The notes under the pieces were generated by a model, which was not told the origin of the DNA, ran no database searches, and saw only the letters and a list, made by a program, of their open reading frames with translations. Shown piece after piece: positions 62,001 through 64,000 of a stretch of 64,000 nucleotides of DNA. This stretch comes from Paraescarpia echinospica (Eukaryota; Annelida; Polychaeta; Sabellida; Siboglinidae): the NCBI GenBank assembly GCA_020002185.1, contig CM034544.1:4462632-4526631 (forward strand), written 5' to 3'. How positions within the stretch are numbered: position 1 is the stretch's first letter; the number at the start of each line of letters is the position of its first letter. The position numbers and the translations under genes were made by a program.

Positions 62001-63565
62001 TAACCAAACATAATCAAAATTACGCTTGTTAATAGTACATTGGTTGTATGCTTAAATATAGGGGAATTATTCAAATCATCATTGCAGCATGAAATCTGAC
62101 AGACGCATGCCTTATTATATGTAGTATAACAATATTTTTGGGAACCAAAGGTAACATAATTAAAATAGCCACCATTTCCAATATGGCTGCCAAATGAATA
62201 ATTAGTTAATTTACAGATGATCAATATACAATTGTGTTCTAATTCACAAAGAGGCACAAAACTTGGTGGAAAGATATTTGATTTAATGCAGAATAAAAAA
62301 ATACTGCTTCCTATGTTTGAAGCCAGCAGCAACACCATCAAAATGGTCGTTATTTCCAAGTCGCGCGTGTTACATCACACTATTTTTATGGCACTTTCCG
62401 AATCGACGATATGAAATTGAAACCAACAGAAAAAAACGTGGCCGTTGAAGAGACACCTGGTGGGCGTGCACTGTACCTGAGGGGAGCCTACCTCTACACG
62501 GGGCACGAGCTGTTCGTTGTCACCCTCTATCTTCACCCTCACAACCCCTGACTTGTCTACGATATCCTGGATATTTCTTCCGTTCTTCCCTATCACCTTG
62601 GCTGAAAGCACACAGACGGGGCATCTAGAATGTACAGTCGAACCTCGCTTTACAGTCACGTCGCTAATGCAGCCACCTTGCAATTAAGGTCATCCAGTGG
62701 TGATCATCGCTAGTACCGTTCTCACTAGTGCCTGACTCTACACCTTACATGATATTTAACATTTTATATATTTTAACTAGTGCTACCATCCATTAAGGGG
62801 AGGTATGGCAGCTAGATAGGACAATTTTTAAAATGCAAAATTAACATAATGTTTTGCCCGAGTTTAAGTATAGGTCTTTTTGATTAAAGAAATTGAAATT
62901 TGTTCTGCCAGACCCCCAGTTTCCATGGCAACAATCAAAGACGGCCATCGGATAGGGAAGATACAACATAATTTGGAAACATTGTACCTCCTCCTGTAAT
63001 ACAGTAATCAATGTAAATCTTTCTATTTCTTATTCACAACACCTTATTCTATGCAACGTCAGAGATGCATTTTATGTATTGCCATTATTTAACATTCAAA
63101 AACATATTTAAATGTCATCACACAATATATCCATATAAGTTACCTAGAACTATGTAAATGTTATAAAAGTGATCTTTATTAATAGTAAACATAAAATGCT
63201 ATCAAAGTGTCAGTTTAGTTGCAGTGTCCTGTCCTTAAGAACATCAGTTTGGAAGTCTAAACATTTGTTTGCCATGTAATGTAAGGCACATAGTATTAGT
63301 CATAAACATTGTAAATGAGCATTACGCCAGGACAACTCAGCCAGGCAACATCTGACAGGCAAGACTGCAGGAGGCTGTGCTCGAGTCGCCAAAAGTCGGA
63401 CCCGACTTGGCAGCGCAAGGTGACAAGGTGATCAACATTGTCGACAAGGCAAAACTTGTTATAGTATTTGCTGTCTGTACACTCACCTATCAAGTCTCGT
63501 GGTACTTGGAGCATGTCCTCAGTAAATTCTAATATGTCACGGGCTATTTTCACGGCCTTTTCCGT
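37438..63565 (-). CDS. FMR1/FXR-family RNA-binding protein, 3' part (8 firm plus 2 probable exons, joined)
   Basis: Firm exons: 63565-63487, 62601-62492, 61427-61341, 57495-57392, 53423-53287, 52542-52360, 46555-46436, 38054-37438; probable: 47517-47446 and 39190-39056. Phases match at every junction with or without the probable exons (each a 3n, phase 1-1 cassette). Family identity is seen in KH2 ([24 protein letters not shown] loop), in [12 protein letters not shown], in the [16 protein letters not shown] segment where FMRP has its nuclear export signal, in DWS within an acidic patch, in RG-rich exons, and in an ending MVNGK (compare LVNGVP in FMR1). The protein binds RNA and polysomes and regulates translation in the cytoplasm (family knowledge). 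The Tudor/Agenet and KH1 exons lie beyond the right edge. Confidence 0.92.
38618..38761. repeat. 36-bp tandem repeat (4 copies)
   Basis: The unit starts ACATGAGACCACCCCTTAGT and continues AGCACAAACGGTGGAA. It is located in the last FXR intron. Confidence 0.93.
39056..39190 (-). CDS. Probable FXR cassette exon
   Basis: This 135-nt open stretch lies between acceptor CCACTGCTATTGTAG and donor GCAG|GTAGCA, phase 1-1, so it fits in frame between exon g and the last exon. It encodes [20 protein letters not shown] then [21 protein letters not shown] do not recognise a homologous stretch in vertebrate proteins, but this part of FXR proteins diverges quickly. A second AG 44 bases inside would give a shorter, frame-shifted version. 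Confidence 0.6.
39530..40070. repeat. 44-bp minisatellite (about 12 copies, two 22-bp half-units)
   Basis: The unit starts GGCCACACCCACCACCAGCA followed by CAGGCCATGCCCACGACCAC. C-rich on the plus strand, hence G-rich (GTGGGTGTGGCC) on the gene strand. Confidence 0.95.
40440..41370. repeat. 60-bp minisatellite (about 15.5 copies)
   Basis: The unit starts GTCCAGTGTCAGTTGTCACA and ends GACACCAGTTAGATTT. Being 3n it forms a 337-codon open frame, an artefact. In the FXR intron after exon g. Confidence 0.97.
41380..43655. other. Intronic sequence with a decayed dispersed repeat
   Basis: At 41,584-41,775 an element with ACGGTCACCTC at one end and the inverse of ACAGTCAAACCTTGCCTTAC at the other resembles the repeats at 56,810 and 62,630. 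At 42,010-42,235 a segment with GACCCGTCA and GAATT is present twice in diverged form. No gene seen. Confidence 0.45.
43660..45800. repeat. Composite minisatellite: 33-bp units (9 copies) then 72-bp units (about 25 copies)
   Basis: The 33-bp unit is GCAGAGA plus CTAGAAGTGTTTGATACATG and GTGTAG. The 72-bp unit has the same 26-bp core plus a 46-bp insert (GTGGAATATGTTGTGACCAT...). Both lengths are multiples of three, which creates a 714-codon open frame that I regard as an artefact. Confidence 0.95.
46436..46555 (-). CDS. FXR exon g: Arg-rich then acidic
   Basis: The 120-nt, phase 1-1 exon lies between ATCAACCTCTTTCAG and donor GTACGT. It encodes [20 protein letters not shown] then [18 protein letters not shown], comparable to the RRRRSRRRRTDEDAVLMDG stretch of vertebrate FXR proteins. 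Confidence 0.85.
47446..47517 (-). CDS. Probable FXR cassette exon (RS-rich)
   Basis: A 72-nt open stretch lies between a pyrimidine-rich acceptor (TTTTGTCGTTGCTGGTGACAG) and a donor GAG|GTGACC. It has phase 1-1 like its neighbours, so inclusion or skipping keeps the frame. It encodes [14 protein letters not shown] then [10 protein letters not shown]. The content (RS/RD-rich) suits this region of FXR proteins, but the donor is only fair and no homologous segment is certain. Confidence 0.5.
47885..49517. repeat. 53-bp minisatellite (about 31 copies)
   Basis: The unit starts GGAGCAATGTGTCATAGAGT and continues TACTTGTTAGCACATAAACC plus AAGTAAAAGACAA. Some units are 52 bp (AAGTAAAG). In the FXR intron after exon f. 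Confidence 0.97.
49520..50364. other. AT-rich intronic sequence
   Basis: No gene, RNA or repeat recognised between the 53-bp and 110-bp arrays. Confidence 0.5.
50365..52025. repeat. 110-bp minisatellite (about 15 copies)
   Basis: The unit starts ACTCATCCAAATGACAGTCT and contains AGAGGAAGATACTTTCTTTG. Copies differ by few substitutions. In the FXR intron after exon f. Confidence 0.97.
52156..52340. repeat. 38-bp tandem repeat (about 5 copies)
   Basis: The unit starts AAGTTATTTAACGCAACAAC, followed by TAAACAAGCACACGTGAC. It ends about 20 bp from the exon f donor. Confidence 0.9.
52360..52542 (-). CDS. FXR exon f: SDWS and RGG-like region
   Basis: The 183-nt, phase 1-1 exon encodes [20 protein letters not shown], then [20 protein letters not shown] and RGRRGG. 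SDWS in an acidic patch matches ELSDWSLA of vertebrate homologues, followed as there by an Arg/Gly-rich box. The acceptor CCCCAG is directly followed by GTGAGTC, itself a donor consensus. Confidence 0.88.
53200..53275. repeat. (CAGA)n microsatellite next to the exon e donor
   Basis: ACAGACAGACAG runs with CACAGA interruptions start about ten bases beyond the exon e donor. Confidence 0.9.
53287..53423 (-). CDS. FXR exon e: RG-rich
   Basis: The 137-nt exon begins after TGTGTGTTATAG and ends at donor GTGAGT. It encodes [20 protein letters not shown] then [15 protein letters not shown]. The Arg-Gly run corresponds to the RG-rich part after the export signal in FMR1/FXR proteins. Its entry phase completes an AGG codon from exon d. 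Confidence 0.9.
53430..54070. repeat. 40-bp degenerate minisatellite abutting an FXR acceptor (about 16 copies)
   Basis: The unit starts ACACCAGGACGTCACATGAT and continues CAAACTGTAGACCCCAAAAC. On the gene strand each copy contains GGGGTCTACAG, which looks like a 3' splice site. The array stops right at the true acceptor (TGTGTGTTATAG) of exon e. Confidence 0.9.
54910..55078. repeat. 21-bp tandem repeat (8 copies)
   Basis: The unit is AAATAAAGTTCACTGGAGCAC with variants AGATAAAG and AGGTAAAG. It is situated in an FXR intron. Confidence 0.9.
55145..55310. repeat. Direct duplication of about 75 bp
   Basis: CTCATCCAGAAGATCCGTGT and AGCCAAACTTGCGCTCAGTC occur twice, with CATCCGGGAAGTGTGAGACC between. 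A minus-strand frame through both copies is open but unrecognised. Confidence 0.75.
56120..56215. promoter_or_regulatory. Promoter-like cluster: two CCAAT boxes and a CACGTG palindrome
   Basis: AACCAATCAGAAC and GACCAATCGTTG flank the 12-bp palindrome CATCACGTGATG within about 75 bp. NF-Y and USF/MiT-type factors bind such motifs. The site is inside an FXR intron, and no transcript start is demonstrable. Confidence 0.3.
56810..56890. repeat. Dispersed repeat ACAGTCAAACCT (copy 2 of 3)
   Basis: Shares ACAGTCAAACCTCACTTTAC and GCAATTAAGGTCACC with copies at about 62,630 and, inverted and more diverged, 41,584-41,775. Confidence 0.6.
57230..57316. repeat. 17-bp repeat TAGTGACGGCCCACTGC (about 3.5 copies)
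   Basis: Short tandem copies in the FXR intron downstream of exon d. One copy has CAGTGC in place of CACTGC. Confidence 0.85.
57392..57495 (-). CDS. FXR exon d: NES-like segment
   Basis: The 104-nt exon lies between TTGTGTTCCACAG and donor GTAGGT. It encodes [19 protein letters not shown] and then [13 protein letters not shown]. The first part aligns with the Leu-rich export signal of FMRP (LRLERLQIDEQL). It enters in phase 0, so it accepts splicing from any copy of the array donor. Confidence 0.9.
57790..58464. mobile_element. Palindromic MITE with TTAA target duplication
   Basis: The ends are GGGTAGCCACTACCC and GGGTAGTGGCTACCC, each flanked by TTAA (57,786-57,789 and 58,465-58,468). The two halves are near-complete inverse copies (for example AATACTCCCTTGTGCAATAA against the inverse of TTATTGCACAAAGGAGTATT), meeting in a hairpin GCATTTTTCA...TGAAAAATGC near 58,130. 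TTAA targeting suggests a piggyBac- or Kolobok-type transposase. No coding region. Confidence 0.85.
58470..58925. other. Intronic flank of the 69-bp array
   Basis: Unique-looking intron sequence between the palindromic TTAA MITE and the last repeat copy. No gene seen. Confidence 0.5.
58926..61360. repeat. 69-bp minisatellite carrying FXR exon end plus splice donor (35 further copies)
   Basis: On the gene strand each unit reads TACCTCATTTCACACCTGGA then G|GTGAGTCTGATGTCTACTC and a spacer ending CAGTATGTT. From the true donor at 61,341 to the last at 58,926 there are exactly 35 steps of 69 bp with no indels. GTGAGT is kept in every copy; the base pair just before it varies (GAG, GGG, one GAT). 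The exon frame stays open across the whole array, each unit adding 23 codons in phase 0. Confidence 0.95.
61341..61427 (-). CDS. FXR exon c: conserved VGTKENI block, ending at an amplified donor
   Basis: The 87-nt exon starts after CTGACTGTTGTAG and encodes [20 protein letters not shown] then LEYLISHLE. Its donor is GAG|GTGAGT. The last 20 or so exonic bases and this donor are the first member of the 69-bp tandem array that follows. A second AG six bases into the exon (GGGCAG) could act as an alternative acceptor and drop two residues. Confidence 0.92.
61442..62491. other. FXR intron without recognised features
   Basis: AT-rich, with short open frames but no family signature or repeat array. 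Confidence 0.5.
62492..62601 (-). CDS. FXR exon b: KH2 domain
   Basis: The 110-nt exon is preceded by TGTGTGCTTTCAG and ends at donor GTAGGC. It encodes [20 protein letters not shown] with the GKNG loop, then [10 protein letters not shown]. The isoleucine in the position of human FMR1 I304 appears conserved (N-I-Q-D-I). Confidence 0.95.
62630..62700. repeat. Dispersed repeat ACAGTCGAACCT (copy 3 of 3)
   Basis: ACAGTCGAACCTCGCTTTAC followed by GCAATTAAGGTCATCC lies 30 bp upstream of the KH2 exon acceptor on the gene strand. Confidence 0.6.
62701..63486. other. FXR intron without recognised features
   Basis: A TTAAGGGGAGG word at about 62,796 resembles the end of the candidate TTAA element at 54,119. 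Otherwise nothing is seen. Confidence 0.4.
63487..63565 (-). CDS. FXR exon a: lead-in to KH2
   Basis: The 79-nt exon lies after GTTTGTTGTTTGTAG and ends at donor GTGAGT. It encodes [20 protein letters not shown] then DLI, matching the helix between KH1 and KH2 in FMR1 ([20 protein letters not shown]). It starts in phase 0. Confidence 0.92.
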
Positions 63566-64000
63566 CTACAAACAACAAACATCCATACATATATTGTCCT
63601 GTAGAGAATCCACTTTGCTGTCACGTACATAAACAGAAAGCAGTCCTAGCCCAGTGATGGTCAAGTATACAGTGTGCGACCAGTTAAATAAAGTATAGTC
63701 GGTTTAATAAAAAACAGTACTTTTGTTGAAAAAGACTGTAAACGTTTGGATAGTTAAATATCATGCAATTCGTAGCTATCCAAAAACGTACAGTATAAAA
63801 ATACATAGTTTTGTTGTCCGTAATAACAACAGGAGTATTATTTTTGACGACTTTTAAGGTGTCCAAAAACATGGTGTGCAGAGGGTACAGCCATAAAGGC
63901 ACCTTCAACATTTTAATTCCAGTTTGCCGTATGCCAAATGAAAACCTCATAAAAATAGCTTTCAAGGGAGACTTTAAAGGACACAGAAAACGAGGAAGGC
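63566..64000. other. FXR intron at the right edge
   Basis: No further coding exon is recognised up to the end of the window. The KH1 exons must be farther right. Confidence 0.5.

Overview
This window is nuclear DNA from an animal, most likely an invertebrate. It has spliced genes with long introns, non-LTR and Ty3-like retroelements, a tRNA-derived SINE, palindromic MITEs, and an extreme load of minisatellites. I cannot fix the lineage; minisatellite-rich introns would fit a cephalochordate or a lophotrochozoan. Nothing looks prokaryotic.

Two host genes can be assembled, both on the minus strand and head to tail. (1) An SLC16-type monocarboxylate-transporter-like gene has seven coding exons between 34,330 (ATG) and 8,678 (stop). 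All intron phases agree and give about 559 codons. (2) The 3' part of an FMR1/FXR-family RNA-binding protein gene runs from 63,565 down to its stop at 37,438. It comprises the KH2 domain, the conserved block that follows it, the NES-like segment, RG-rich exons and a basic Gly-rich tail, in eight well-supported exons plus two weaker cassette-like exons. Its 5' half lies beyond the right edge.

The left 6.5 kb is mobile DNA. A fragment of a Polinton/adintovirus-like gene cassette (1-1,684) is joined to a Ty3-like retroelement body (about 1,670-6,514) that carries one in-frame stop and one frameshift. The transporter introns hold several LINE fragments, a 2.4-kb foldback element nested in a LINE, a hAT-type MITE nested in another LINE, and a SINE. 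The FXR introns hold a 675-bp palindromic MITE flanked by TTAA.

Tandem arrays occupy a large part of the rest, with units of 17, 19, 26, 33/72, 35, 36, 38, 40, 44, 45, 53, 60, 61, 69 and 110 bp. The most striking is the 69-bp array at 58,926-61,360. Its unit contains the last codons of an FXR coding exon together with that exon's GTGAGT splice donor. The gene therefore carries 36 evenly spaced copies of the same 5' splice site, all in one open frame. Several other arrays also abut exon-intron borders.

The many long ORFs inside these arrays are by-products of repeat units whose length is a multiple of three, and I do not call them genes.
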